Assembly: GCA_013043705.1 (NCBI GenBank)
Contig: JABDNS010000026.1
Span: 1-49,275 of the forward strand
DNA from: Pseudomonadales bacterium
Lineage (GTDB): Bacteria; Pseudomonadota; Gammaproteobacteria; Pseudomonadales; UBA7434
Direction of reading: 5' to 3'
Length of the DNA stretch: 49,275 bases
In this document: piece by piece, positions 1 through 10,389 of the stretch
How the letters are laid out: the number at the start of each line of letters is the position of its first letter
How positions within the stretch are numbered: the stretch's first letter is position 1
Notes under the pieces: generated by a model
What the model saw: only the letters and a program-made list of their open reading frames with translations
What the model was told of the DNA's origin: nothing
The model's database searches: none
Made by a program: the position numbers and the translations under genes

Positions 1-2
1 GG

Positions 3-875
3 CGTGCATTGGCGCCGGTTGAGCAAGCCATCGGCGCGTGGAAATCGGCGATTGCTGCCCGCAACGCCTATCACAGAACACAAAAGCAGCTATCAAACAT
101 GCCCGCCCAAATATCCTCGATGGCGCTACCACGACCAAAGGCGAGCCTGGTTGCGGACAACGTCAACTACTTTCACCCGGGCCAGCCCGAGCCCGTGTTA
201 CGGGCGGTGCGTTTTACGCTGCAACCGGGTGACCTGCTTGGTATCGTTGGACCCTCGGGTTCTGGCAAAACCACGTTGGCGCGGCTGCTACTGGGCAACC
301 TAAGACCTCGTATGGGCTCTATACGGCTCGACGGGATGGATGTTTCGCAATGGGACGCAGGCGATCTTGGGCCACACTGCGGTTACCTGCCACAAGATGT
401 GGAGCTATTTCCGGGCACCGTCCAGGATAATATTGCACGCCTTGGTGAGCCGGATGCGGAGCTGGTTGTCAAAGCCGCCAAGCTGGCCAATTGCCACGAC
501 ATGATCCTGCACTTTGCCAACGGCTACGATACACAAGTTGGCGATGCTGGCACCGCGTTGTCGGGTGGCGAGCGCCAGCGTATAGCTTTAGCCCGGGCGC
601 TTTATGGTGACCCGAGTTTTGTGGTTTTGGATGAGCCGAATGCGAATCTTGATTCGGCGGGCGAAGAGGCCCTGCTGAACGCATTGCAAAGCCTTAAGCA
701 GCAGGGCGTCACCTGTATTGTTATCGGGCATCGTCAGGGTATTTTGCAAATAGTCGATAAGCTATTAGTGTTGCGAGGCGGCACAGTAGCAGATTTTGGA
801 TTGCGATCGGAAGTAGTGACGCGCCTTGCGAAGATGAGTGGCAAGGTTGCAGATACAAAGGTATCCCATGGCTAG
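3..875 (+). CDS. Type I secretion ABC transporter ATPase, PrtD/AprD-like (5' truncated by window edge)
   Basis: Walker A GPSGSGKTT, signature LSGGERQRIALARAL, Walker B FVVLDEPNANLD; frame open to the window edge; followed directly by a HlyD-family gene. Confidence 0.9.
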   Translation, partial: RALAPVEQAIGAWKSAIAARNAYHRTQKQLSNMPAQISSMALPRPKASLVADNVNYFHPGQPEPVLRAVRFTLQPGDLLGIVGPSGSGKTTLARLLLGNLRPRMGSIRLDGMDVSQWDAGDLGPHCGYLPQDVELFPGTVQDNIARLGEPDAELVVKAAKLANCHDMILHFANGYDTQVGDAGTALSGGERQRIALARALYGDPSFVVLDEPNANLDSAGEEALLNALQSLKQQGVTCIVIGHRQGILQIVDKLLVLRGGTVADFGLRSEVVTRLAKMSGKVADTKVSHG

Positions 876-2175
876 TGCCGAGAAAGATGATGCCATGAAC
901 ACCACCGGACCCATAGTATTTGGTGTGGCGGTTCTGCTGGCGTTTGTCATTGGTTTAGGCGGCTGGATGGTTTTTGCAAAGCTGGACAGCGCGGCCATCG
1001 CGTCTGGCGTTATCAATGTAGAAAGTAAACGCAAGAGCATTCAGCACCTGGAAGGCGGCATTATCAAAACGATTGCAGTGCGCGATGGCGACGAGGTTAA
1101 TAGCGGAGACATTTTAATTGAACTCGAGAGCTTACAAGCCAGGGCCAATCTGGAACTGATTCGTGGGCGTTATCTTACGGCACGTGCATGGGAAGCGAGG
1201 CTGGCGGCAGAGCGTGATGGTTTGGAGGAAATCGAATTTAGCGAAAGCTTATTGATTGCGGGGCAAGATGCGCCCATTGCAGAGTTGGTTAGTGCGCAGC
1301 AGAACATTTTTAAGGCGAGAAGCCGTTCTATGCAGGAGCAGACGGCTATTTTGAATCAACGTATCGCCCAGTATAAAGCCGAGGAAGCGGGCTTAAACGA
1401 TTTGTTGAAGACCCAGGACGAACAATTGGCATTGATTCAGGATGTGATTGATAGTCATCTAAAGCTGTACGGCGTCGGCATGATCGACAAGTCCCGTTTG
1501 CGTGTTTTACAGCGCGAATTGGCCGAATTAAAAGGCGAGCGCAGCCAGAATTTGGCAGCGATTGCGCGCATTGGGCAGAATACCGCCGAGGTTCGCCTGG
1601 AAATCGAAGGTTTGCAGACCAGGCAACTCAACGAAGTTTTACAACAACTTCGCGATGTGCAATCTGAAATATATGACCTAACGGAACAGCTGAGCGCGTC
1701 CCGGGATGTATTGGCGCGTACGGAGATTCGCGCGCCGCATGCTGGCACTATCGTTGGCTTAAGCGTGTTTACTGAAGGCGGCGTGATAGCACCTGGCGAT
1801 ACCTTGATGGAGATTGTTCCGCGCGATGCAAAATTGGTCGTTGAGGCGCAGGTTGACCCTATCGATATCGATATTGTTGAGCCTGGGCTAGAAGCGCAGG
1901 TTCACCTCACTGCGTTTAGCCAGCGGACCAACCGGCCGATACCCGCGGTTGTAACCGCGGTGTCTGCTGATCGTCTAATCGACAGCCAGACCGGCGCCGC
2001 CTATTATCTTGCTCGGTTGGAGTTGGACGAAAGCGAGGCTATTGCCAATGGCGAGATTAAACTGTATCCAGGAATGCAGGCCGAAGTGATGGTGTTGGCA
2101 GAATCACGCAGCCCGTTCGAATATTTTATCGAGCCGTTAGTGTCTAGCTTTAATCGTGCTTTGCGCGAAAAATAG
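868..2175 (+). CDS. HlyD-family type I secretion periplasmic adaptor (PrtE-like)
   Basis: N-terminal TM, 'SKRKSIQHLEGGIIKTIAVRDGDEV' and 'TEIRAPHAGTIVGLSVFTEGGVIAPGDTLMEIVP' are typical of HlyD/PrtE. ATG at 868 overlaps the stop of the ABC gene (ATGGCTAG). Confidence 0.92.
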   Translation: MASAEKDDAMNTTGPIVFGVAVLLAFVIGLGGWMVFAKLDSAAIASGVINVESKRKSIQHLEGGIIKTIAVRDGDEVNSGDILIELESLQARANLELIRGRYLTARAWEARLAAERDGLEEIEFSESLLIAGQDAPIAELVSAQQNIFKARSRSMQEQTAILNQRIAQYKAEEAGLNDLLKTQDEQLALIQDVIDSHLKLYGVGMIDKSRLRVLQRELAELKGERSQNLAAIARIGQNTAEVRLEIEGLQTRQLNEVLQQLRDVQSEIYDLTEQLSASRDVLARTEIRAPHAGTIVGLSVFTEGGVIAPGDTLMEIVPRDAKLVVEAQVDPIDIDIVEPGLEAQVHLTAFSQRTNRPIPAVVTAVSADRLIDSQTGAAYYLARLELDESEAIANGEIKLYPGMQAEVMVLAESRSPFEYFIEPLVSSFNRALREK

Positions 2176-2579
2176 GCTTCAATTGCGCTGGCTCACCAGT
2201 AGTTTTTTTCAATTGGCCTTGCCGATAACAGCTAACAGCCGCGCGCAGCCATTTATTTAGTTATTAACGACTTCAACAGAACAAATACGGAAGTTGAGCA
2301 TGATCAGAATAGGCAGCGGATATTTAGTGCCAATTTTTTTTGCTCGTAAAGCTGGTGCAATTTTTTCTTATGGCTGTTGTAAGTAGGTTAGTACCGCTTT
2401 AGCGCATGTCTTCTCTAAAGTGTCTTTTTATTAATGAAGTTTAAGCTGCTAGTTTTTCGTTATCCTGTTCCGAAAATTCAGTAATTTGCAATATAACTGA
2501 GTAGTTTTAATTACTTGAAAAAAATAATGCACCGCGCCATCGTTTTATAAGTATACTTTTTCATTTTTCAGACGGAACA

Positions 2580-3029
2580 GTGAATACCATGAGAATCATA
2601 TCGCTTGCTTTACTTTATCTGCTAGTCGTTACACTTACCGCTTGTAATACTACTCGCCAATCGGCCGTCGGCTTTAGTTTGCCTCAAGGTGTGGTCAAGC
2701 AAGGAGAATTTGTCTATACCACGATGCGTTGCAACAGTTGCCATAGCTTGCCGGCTATCGAGCAGCTACCTGATAAAGGGGGGCAGAATATTTCAGTGGC
2801 ATTAGGTGGCAACGGGAAGCGCCTAAAAACTGATGGGGAATTAGTCTCCGCAATTATCAATCCATCTCATCGCATAACGCAAAGTTACTTGCCACAGCAC
2901 ACCGATGCGGAAGGCAAATCAACGATGCGAAAATATAACGAAGTGATGACCGTCAGCCAACTGATTGACCTGGTGAGTTTTCTACAATCCCAATATGAAA
3001 TACCGCATGACGAGCGCATACTGCACTGA
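2580..3029 (+). CDS. Putative c-type cytochrome lipoprotein
   Basis: Lipobox-like LTAC near the N-terminus, a single CxxCH motif (CNSCH), distal Met candidates. GTG start at 2580 or ATG at 2589. Confidence 0.7.
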   Translation: MNTMRIISLALLYLLVVTLTACNTTRQSAVGFSLPQGVVKQGEFVYTTMRCNSCHSLPAIEQLPDKGGQNISVALGGNGKRLKTDGELVSAIINPSHRITQSYLPQHTDAEGKSTMRKYNEVMTVSQLIDLVSFLQSQYEIPHDERILH

Positions 3030-3188
3030 GCTTATTATTGACCTTTCTCCCGCATTAGCACCACCGATGGAGGGTCGAGGCCGAAGATAGGCGATGTTCT
3101 TTCAGTTCTCGACTGAATTGAATATATTAAATTTTCTGATTAATAAGCGCTATTATTTGAAAAAATATACCGCGAAGAAAATATAAAC

Positions 3189-3473
3189 ATGCTGCGCTTG
3201 AATAAACTGTTGGCTTCAAAAGAAACTGTCGAATTTCTTATACAAGTAATAACCATAACGTCCATTCTCGCAGTAAAAAACATCTCACCTGTTCTCAAAT
3301 GGATAAGCGATAAGGATGCGGCATACGTTCAGTTTACACATTTCATCGAAGCGATCCACCAGGTTGTATCCCATGGGGCTGACCACAAGCATCAAAACGC
3401 GGATTCCAACCAGCCAAGAATTAAAAAGGCGAGCCTACGAACCGGCTCCAAACAGACTACACGGTCTTTATAG
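3189..3473 (+). CDS. Hypothetical small protein (uncertain)
   Basis: 94-aa ORF in an AT-rich gap; no recognised motif and only a weak ribosome binding site. Confidence 0.2.
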   Translation: MLRLNKLLASKETVEFLIQVITITSILAVKNISPVLKWISDKDAAYVQFTHFIEAIHQVVSHGADHKHQNADSNQPRIKKASLRTGSKQTTRSL

Positions 3474-3518
3474 CCGTTTGTTATGCGGCCCGTACAAGAG
3501 AATGATGGAGGCACTCGA

Positions 3519-4280
3519 GTGAAAAGCGCACATAAGGAAGATCTCATTAGAGATCATTATCCGGAAATAATTCGCAAGCGCCTATCCGCGGGTCCCAAGA
3601 GGCAAAATATTTCTGACGCTGTATTGGGAGGAATCGACGGGTGTATAACGACGTTTGCCGTAGTCTCTGGTTCTGTCGGGGCTGGTTTTCCATCCTCTGT
3701 AGCAGTAATTCTCGGGTTCGCAAACCTTTTTGCTGATGGCTTTAGCATGGCTGTAAGTAATTATGAGTCCAACAGAGCGGAACAGGATTTTATCGACAGC
3801 ATTAAGCAATCAGAAGAAAGGCACATTGATGAAATTCCCGAAGGTGAGCGAGAAGAAGTTAGGCAAATATTTAAAGCCAAAGGCTTTAAAGAGGAGATGC
3901 TTGAAAAAATTGTAGACACAATAACAGCAGACAAAAAGATATGGCTTGAAGTAATGCTTTTGGAAGAGCACGGCATTAGTAAGGCCGCTCCGAAGCCTTT
4001 ATTATCTGCTGGAGTAACATTTTTTGCGTTCATTGCAGTTGGCGCAGTTCCGTTGTTGCCGTACATCGCATCATCTTTGGATATGAATCAACAATTTGCG
4101 ATCAGTGCTTTTCTTGCTGGTACAATGTTCTTTTTTATAGGTATGCTAAAAAGTTTTGCACTTGAAAAGCCTTTATTTATATCTGGGGCGCGCACACTCT
4201 TCACCGGGGGGGTGGCAGCGTCACTAGCCTACATTACAGCCTATTTATTGCGAGAAGTTTTCAATATTGCCGCTGGTTAA
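3519..4280 (+). CDS. VIT1/CCC1 family (Fe/Mn) transporter
   Basis: 'LGGIDGCITTFAVVSGSVGAG..VAVILGFANLFADGFSMAVSNYE' is the VIT1/CCC1 N-terminal signature; further C-terminal TM helices. In-frame GTG at 3519 is preceded by GGAGG (3506-3510). Confidence 0.88.
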   Translation: MKSAHKEDLIRDHYPEIIRKRLSAGPKRQNISDAVLGGIDGCITTFAVVSGSVGAGFPSSVAVILGFANLFADGFSMAVSNYESNRAEQDFIDSIKQSEERHIDEIPEGEREEVRQIFKAKGFKEEMLEKIVDTITADKKIWLEVMLLEEHGISKAAPKPLLSAGVTFFAFIAVGAVPLLPYIASSLDMNQQFAISAFLAGTMFFFIGMLKSFALEKPLFISGARTLFTGGVAASLAYITAYLLREVFNIAAG

Positions 4281-4770
4281 ATTTTTGTTCAAAAATCCAC
4301 ATAATAAAAATATGAAGCAAGCAGTTCGACAAATGCCCACATGGCGAGCTTGAATGTCAGGAGTTAGGTGCGGTTATTGCCTTTTGGAGAAAGCTCTGTT
4401 TGGTTTTTTTTATTATTCTCAAGAGTCGCAATACGCCTAAAAGCAGTCACTAACGCTTTGCGATCGAGCGAAGTACGTAACATTTTTTCCCGTTTACGTA
4501 ACTTGTTATGCGGGTACATTTCTAACTCCCAGATTTGATATAACTTATCCCGTCTCAATAATTTTAAAATGAACATGCTCTACTAATGAAGCAACAAAAA
4601 CATTAACCAAAGTTTTATAAAATTACTATTTAAAATAATATTGACCGAGGCTTATATAGTTATTGTAATTATGTCATTGATAAATAGTAGGTGATATTCA
4701 TTAAGGCCTTGATGTTACGCTGTGCCAAGGGCGCCAATTTAAATTTATTAACTAGAAATCCGGAGAAAAT

Positions 4771-5553
4771 ATGGCACGTCTCGAAAGACAAGTAGCAATC
4801 ATTACTGGCGCCGCATCTGGTATTGGCCTTGCCTGTGCAGAACGCTTCGCTAGTGAAGGCGCCGTGGTAATTGGTACTGATATCAATGAGCCTGGCAACT
4901 GGCAGACAATTCAGGATTTTTCCCCAGAAAGCTGGTTTAGAACACTGGATGTAACCCACGCTGATGCGCAACGGGAAGTGGCGCAACAGGCGGTAGAGAA
5001 ACATGGTCGGATTGATATTCTCGTCACTGCTGCCGGTATCGGTGACGGTGGCCCCGTTAGCATGATTGAGGATGAGGCCTGGGATAGAGTTATCGACATC
5101 AACCTGAAAGGTACATATCTATCGATCAAGTCTGTACTAGATACCATGATGGCTCAGCGCAGCGGTAGTATCATTACCATTTCCAGTGTTGAGGGGATTA
5201 ATGGTACTGAAGGTGGTAGTGCCTACAATGCTTCAAAGGGTGGTGTCGTTCTACTGAGCAAAAATGTGGCTATTGACTATGGTCGTATGGGCATTCGTAG
5301 TAACGTAATTTGCCCAGGTTTTATTGATACGCCAATGTTGAATTCGATTATGGGAGCCATGCCAGAGTTTAAGGCCGATGTGGTGCGTGAAACTAAAGTG
5401 GGTCGCCTAGGCAAAGCCGAAGAAGTTGCTGGAGCGGCACTGTTTCTTGCGTCAGATGATGCATCTTATATTACAGGCCACAACTTGGTAGTGGATGGCG
5501 GTTATACCGCAGGGCATCGTCATGGCGTTGTTGAGCTAATGGGGTTAGTGTAG
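4771..5553 (+). CDS. SDR family NAD(P)-dependent oxidoreductase
   Basis: TGAASGIG cofactor motif, catalytic S..YNASK (YxxxK), 'CPGFIDTPM', 'DDASYITGHNLVVDGGYTA'; SD (GGAG) upstream. Confidence 0.93.
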   Translation: MARLERQVAIITGAASGIGLACAERFASEGAVVIGTDINEPGNWQTIQDFSPESWFRTLDVTHADAQREVAQQAVEKHGRIDILVTAAGIGDGGPVSMIEDEAWDRVIDINLKGTYLSIKSVLDTMMAQRSGSIITISSVEGINGTEGGSAYNASKGGVVLLSKNVAIDYGRMGIRSNVICPGFIDTPMLNSIMGAMPEFKADVVRETKVGRLGKAEEVAGAALFLASDDASYITGHNLVVDGGYTAGHRHGVVELMGLV

Positions 5554-5836
5554 CCACTGTTCAGCAAACCAAAGGTTCAACGGCTTATAACGCCCGCCAC
5601 ACCGGCACGAAAAGAATGTCCAGCGCCGAAGGCGCGCTGGTGCGGCCGCTTGGTTATTTAGCCGTTTCACTGATTGACCGCTGCTAGGCGTATTGCGACC
5701 ATTAACAACACCTAAGACCGAAATCCTCACGAGAGCGTCTGGCCGAAACAGGCCAAAGCAGAAGTCCCATAGTCGGATGATCTAGATGAGAGTCAGGAAA
5801 CCAGCAGCCACTCAATTTGCGAATCGATGAAACCTG

Positions 5837-6298
5837 TTACTCAATCTGGTAAATGGTATAAATCGGGCCACTCGCAGTTTGCTCTCCAGTACCCACGGCA
5901 ACAACATCGTTTAACCACTTATACTTTTCGTCGCCGCTTTCAAAACGCGCATTCATTGCAATAGAGTATTCTTCGGGATCGAGCACCAACCCTTCGCGCA
6001 TGCGCGACATTGCTTCCGGCCCAGCCAGGAACCTACCTTGGTACGTTAGATATATAAACGCCGAATCATCAGTTTTCAGAAGCAAGCGTACATCAATTAT
6101 CATGACGCCATCGGGTCGATTTATTACCCAGTCTGCGCCGGGTAGCACCGTGCCATTTAGTCTCTCACCAAAAAAATTACCGGACGTGACCGGTGCGATA
6201 CGGCGTATACCAGCCGGTGTTTCTCCAATAGAGATGATGGCCCCAAAATCAACTACGAGTTGAAGCGTGGCTAAATGTGTGTGTGGTAATTTTTTCAT
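5837..6298 (-). CDS. DUF3237 domain-containing protein
   Basis: 'GNFFGERLNGTVLPGADWVINRPDGVMIIDVRLLLKTDDSAFIYLTYQG' and 'YKWLNDVVAVGTGE' are typical of DUF3237. Likely start at 6298 (MKKLPHTHLA). Confidence 0.82.
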   Translation of the reverse strand: MKKLPHTHLATLQLVVDFGAIISIGETPAGIRRIAPVTSGNFFGERLNGTVLPGADWVINRPDGVMIIDVRLLLKTDDSAFIYLTYQGRFLAGPEAMSRMREGLVLDPEEYSIAMNARFESGDEKYKWLNDVVAVGTGEQTASGPIYTIYQIE

Positions 6299-6483
6299 GG
6301 GAATGCCCGTTGTTGGAAGGTCTGACTGAGAGTCGGCAAGTTTACAAAAATTTTGGCAGGGCATGACCTAAAGCCACACCAATCTCCGCGATCTAATTAA
6401 TCTTTCAATCAATAAAACGCTGCGGATGATATCTGGCTGAAATCGGTGGCGCTAGGATATTTTCAGGGTCGGTTGTACCAAAC

Positions 6484-6514
6484 AAAAAAGGCCCGCATCA
6501 TGCGGGCCTTTTTT
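6484..6514. terminator. Bidirectional intrinsic terminator
   Basis: AAAAAAGGCCCGCA-TCA-TGCGGGCCTTTTTT perfect hairpin with poly-A/poly-T flanks, at the 3' end of the 6536-10117 (-) gene. Confidence 0.9.
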
Positions 6515-6535
6515 GTGGGACATTTTACTAAGCTG

Positions 6536-9500
6536 TTATTGTTCCAGCTCCAGTTCACATCCTTCTGCAAACTGTACAGTCAATCCGAAGTCGCTGATAT
6601 CAGCATCTTTATGCTTCTCAGTGAACTTGAACTTCAGCTCTTCGTTGTCATCAGCTTTCACCTGGCGCCCCTTGAGTTCAGCTTTGGTCCAGTCGCTTTC
6701 GCCAAGCGTGGTGCCTGAAGGCACGCCGTCAGGATAGTTGTCGCTATCGTCCGCCTTGAACATGTCGCCTTCAAACTTCACTTCCTTGATGGCTTCGTAT
6801 CCAGCGGGGAAGTCCAGCGTGACGCTCTCGATCGTCGCGGTGATGTCGCCAGTGTTGCGAACCTTGAACTTGATTTCGTCATCCTTGATTTCCTTCAGCT
6901 CCAGCGTTACACGACAGGTTGGTTTAACCGCTTCTACCGTTACCGAATCGGGCTCGGCTGCACAGCTCTCACCATTAGGCAATGTGCCGGTAGCAGAGCC
7001 AACATTGGTAGTCGTCTCACCAATTTCTGCAGTGGCGGTAAGCGTATCGTTTGCACCAGCGGCCAGTGAAAGTGTACCGATGGTGCCCAGCAGGTTGTCG
7101 CTTACGATTACATTGGTGAGTGCGTCGCCGCTGTTCATCACCTCATATTCGTAAGTAACGGTAGCGGTAGAGCGCTGTCCGTCCAAACCTACCAGTTCGA
7201 GGTTACCGAAGATATCGCCGGTTTGTAGCGGTGCAGAACACGAGGTGTGGAAAGAGACGAACTCTTCGCCACCGCCGCCAGTCAGCAGCAATTCGGTTTG
7301 CGAGCTGTAACCGGTTATATCGAAGGTTTCACCTGGCGCAACCGTGGTTTTCGTTGCATCGCCACTCTCAAGCGCGATATCAACCGTGGCGCCAGCTGGA
7401 ACGTTACCCTCACAGATGGGCGGCTTTTCGTCGGCGCGGCTGGCTGCGTTGTCCAGGCAGTTGGCCACGGGGCCGTTACCAAGATAGCGCAGGGTCAAGC
7501 GCTCAGGCTTGCCGTGGGTTTCACAGCTCACAGAACTTTGCTCGAACGAACAGCTTTGGTCGCCAGCAACGGGTTCTGGTGGTGAGCAGGCAAGCACTTT
7601 GCCTTCCGCATCTACCATACCGTCTAGCAGCCAGCTGTTGACGAACTCGTCGTCATTGCTCTTGCCGTTACCCTGGGTTTTGCCACAGTCCTGGCCGGCA
7701 GGCGACACCTGCGGTTGGACGTCGTCGGTGTCGGTGTCTGCGTCCATGTCGTCATCGGAGCACGACAAGTGGAAAACCGAGCGACCCGATACGGGCCCAC
7801 TGAGTTCAATGAATACGTCATTTTGGCCAGCGTTGTTGCTGAACATAGTGATCGTGTCGCCATTGTTCACCGTGCCCTGGCTCACGGTGGTGGTATCTAC
7901 GCCGGAGATAGCAACGCCGTCCGGGCCGTTCCAGGTTAACGAAAGCTCCTGGATCTTGCCTTTACAGCTGCCTTCGAAAGACGGTGCCGGCGGTGTATCA
8001 ATGCGGCAGCGCTTGTCGATGCTCAGGCCACAATCGGCTGGTGGTGGTGGTAACAGGCCGCAATCCACATCGAGATTGACGCCGCCAGATGTTAGCGCAA
8101 CACAGCTGTTGTCAGTGCTCGTAACTCGACAATCACTGTCCACGTCATCGGGACCAACGCCGGGCGTTGTGAAATCACGACCATCGGGATCCATAAATTG
8201 CACAAAGTACTTGCCCGGCTCTAGCGCGTAATTAATCTCGCCGCCGAACATGTACATACCCATACCGTCGGTAGTGCGTTTTTCAAGCGTATCGATATCG
8301 TCAGCAGTTCCCGCTTGCATATCCGGGCCGCAGTCAATCAGCTTGGCCATTACACCTGCTATATCGGCTTCGCCGTCATCTTGCAGGCCGTTGCCATTCG
8401 CGTCTTCCCAAACGCGATTACCCAATTTCGCGGGGCAGTAAATACCTGCATCGATAGTTGGGTCAAAGGTATCGGCGGGCAAATCGATATTGCCTGTCTT
8501 GCCCATAGGATCCGCATTGCTGTCATTCGCTGCGTCGCCTTGCAGTGCAGGACTGAACTGCGGGTCGCCCAGTAAGAAATCACCGGCGTTGCAGTTAAGG
8601 TCGCCTTTATTGTTGAACGATACACAGTAGCGGCCTTCGTCCAGACCATTAAAGGCGTAGGCACCCATCGAATCGGTGGTCTCGAACATACCTGTGCTGA
8701 TTTCATCGCCGGTATTACAGTCGCCATCACCGCCTGGCAGCAACAGCTCGACGCTTACGTTCGGGATACCCGGTTCGTCGTCGTCCTGGATGCCGTCGGC
8801 ATTAAGGTCTTCAAACACGAAATCACCCAAACCCGATACAGGCTTGTTAACGCCAGCATCAATGGTTGGATTACTTTCGCCTGAGGTCAGGATGACAGGA
8901 TTAGACTTGCCATTAACATTCACGTCGCTATCAAGGGTATCGCCAGCCTGGTCTGCAGGGCTGAATTCGAAGCCGTCCGGCTTGACAAACATAACGCTAT
9001 AGCAACCGGGTACCAGGCCAGAGAACTCATACCAGCCTGCGCCACCTTCTACCTGTGGCGCCGCCACACCTGCAGGCGCAGGGCCGGTAGTTGTAGTGCT
9101 ACCGATCGGCAGTGAGTCGCAGTCGAGCAGCATGACATCAACGCCATTTATACCTTGCTCGCCGCCTGTCTGGTTCAGGTCATCTTGAATACCATCGCGA
9201 TTGCTGTCGTGCCAAAGCGTGTCGCCCAACGATACTGAACAGAACAGGCCAGCATCGATAGACAAATCCTCACCACCGGCGGGCAAGCCTACAACATCGC
9301 TGCTACCGTTAGGGTTGGCGTTGCTATCGTCATCGGCCGTTGCGCCACCCGCTTCTTTAATGGTGTAGCTTGCGTCCTGGTCAACCGGGCAATTAAGCGC
9401 TACCGCTGGGTCCGGGAATTTAACGCAGTAATCGCCGGCGTCGAGGTTTTCAAAGAAATAGAAGCCATCGCCGTTGCTGTTGGTATTGTCCACCAGGTTT

Positions 9501-10117
9501 TCGTTAGCATCGCCTGAATCGCAGATGCCGTCATCGCCTGGTGAGAACAGGTCGACAGGTACACCGGGAATGCCAGGCTCACCATCATCTTGCCTGCCGT
9601 TGCCATTCAGGTCTTCCCAAACGCGATCGCCAAGGCGGGCCTTGGGTGGCTCGTCACATTTAACAAACGCCGGATCGGAAAATTCTTCTTCCGGGGAGCC
9701 GTCCAATCGCGTTTTTTCCGTAGCGATATTTTCGATAAATTCTTTGGTGCAGAAATTAGGTTGAAAGAGCTTCTCAAAGCCCTCGTTCAAACTCGTTACG
9801 ATAACTTGTGAATTTGGCTCTATAACGCCATCGCCAACCAGGGTTTCGGGCAAGCCGAGTACAGGGTCTGATATGCGAGTGTCATAGCAAATTTTACTGG
9901 GATCGCAGTTGTTAAGCACAAAGCGATACTCAATATCTGCACCGGCAGCGGCCGTTGGTGCAGAGGCCAAATCATCGGCATCAGACCAGGTAGCGCCGCC
10001 ATCAACGCTTACCTGTTTTTCAAATGGCTCGCACTGCTTGGTAGCGAGCGCTATTGGCGCATAGGCACCAGCGAGCAGGCTCGTCATCATCAGTAGTTTT
10101 AGTGTGGGTTTTTTCAT
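6536..10117 (-). CDS. Secreted SdrD B-like repeat protein
   Basis: Signal peptide MKKPTLKLLMMTSLLAGAYAPIALA. Four SdrD-B-type modules with D-x-N-x-D-G-x-Q-D-D motifs (DLNGNGRQDD, DSNRDGIQDD, DLNADGIQDD, DANGNGLQDD), then CKGKIQELSLTWNG-type and DUF11-like regions. Confidence 0.85.
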   Translation of the reverse strand: MKKPTLKLLMMTSLLAGAYAPIALATKQCEPFEKQVSVDGGATWSDADDLASAPTAAAGADIEYRFVLNNCDPSKICYDTRISDPVLGLPETLVGDGVIEPNSQVIVTSLNEGFEKLFQPNFCTKEFIENIATEKTRLDGSPEEEFSDPAFVKCDEPPKARLGDRVWEDLNGNGRQDDGEPGIPGVPVDLFSPGDDGICDSGDANENLVDNTNSNGDGFYFFENLDAGDYCVKFPDPAVALNCPVDQDASYTIKEAGGATADDDSNANPNGSSDVVGLPAGGEDLSIDAGLFCSVSLGDTLWHDSNRDGIQDDLNQTGGEQGINGVDVMLLDCDSLPIGSTTTTGPAPAGVAAPQVEGGAGWYEFSGLVPGCYSVMFVKPDGFEFSPADQAGDTLDSDVNVNGKSNPVILTSGESNPTIDAGVNKPVSGLGDFVFEDLNADGIQDDDEPGIPNVSVELLLPGGDGDCNTGDEISTGMFETTDSMGAYAFNGLDEGRYCVSFNNKGDLNCNAGDFLLGDPQFSPALQGDAANDSNADPMGKTGNIDLPADTFDPTIDAGIYCPAKLGNRVWEDANGNGLQDDGEADIAGVMAKLIDCGPDMQAGTADDIDTLEKRTTDGMGMYMFGGEINYALEPGKYFVQFMDPDGRDFTTPGVGPDDVDSDCRVTSTDNSCVALTSGGVNLDVDCGLLPPPPADCGLSIDKRCRIDTPPAPSFEGSCKGKIQELSLTWNGPDGVAISGVDTTTVSQGTVNNGDTITMFSNNAGQNDVFIELSGPVSGRSVFHLSCSDDDMDADTDTDDVQPQVSPAGQDCGKTQGNGKSNDDEFVNSWLLDGMVDAEGKVLACSPPEPVAGDQSCSFEQSSVSCETHGKPERLTLRYLGNGPVANCLDNAASRADEKPPICEGNVPAGATVDIALESGDATKTTVAPGETFDITGYSSQTELLLTGGGGEEFVSFHTSCSAPLQTGDIFGNLELVGLDGQRSTATVTYEYEVMNSGDALTNVIVSDNLLGTIGTLSLAAGANDTLTATAEIGETTTNVGSATGTLPNGESCAAEPDSVTVEAVKPTCRVTLELKEIKDDEIKFKVRNTGDITATIESVTLDFPAGYEAIKEVKFEGDMFKADDSDNYPDGVPSGTTLGESDWTKAELKGRQVKADDNEELKFKFTEKHKDADISDFGLTVQFAEGCELELEQ

Positions 10118-10389
10118 GGTGGGTCGCTCCCTCGCGTAACCTACGGCTCTTTAAAAAATTGTTTATTAATTGGGCTGGCGGCGAATTATCCAACAAAAAA
10201 ATTTTTAATTCTGGCTATAAATTAATCAGTCGCTCCAATTATTACAAACGCTGCTTAGTTATTACAATCGCTAATTAAAAGCAATAACTGGGCCAACGAG
10301 TGTGGATCGTTTTGGTTTCAATCGTTTGTGGAAAACGCCGTTTTTAGAAGTTAGGGAATGTGTAAGGAAGTTCGATGCAGAATGCCCAC

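Noticed and set aside
4364-4576. 70-aa minus-strand ORF in the AT-rich gap
   Set aside because: No motif, no clear ribosome binding site, composition typical of chance ORFs.
3380-5700. Integron attC-like motifs (GTTATGC near 3479, GTTAGGT near 4363, TTATAACGCC near 5585 with a CCAGCGC/GCGCTGG hairpin)
   Set aside because: I could not pair RYYYAAC and GTTRRRY core sites with proper internal L-box symmetry around any of these genes, and no integrase is visible.
7231-7641. Plus-strand ORFs antisense to the SdrD-B gene
   Set aside because: Arg/Cys/Trp-rich chance translations opposite a clear coding frame.
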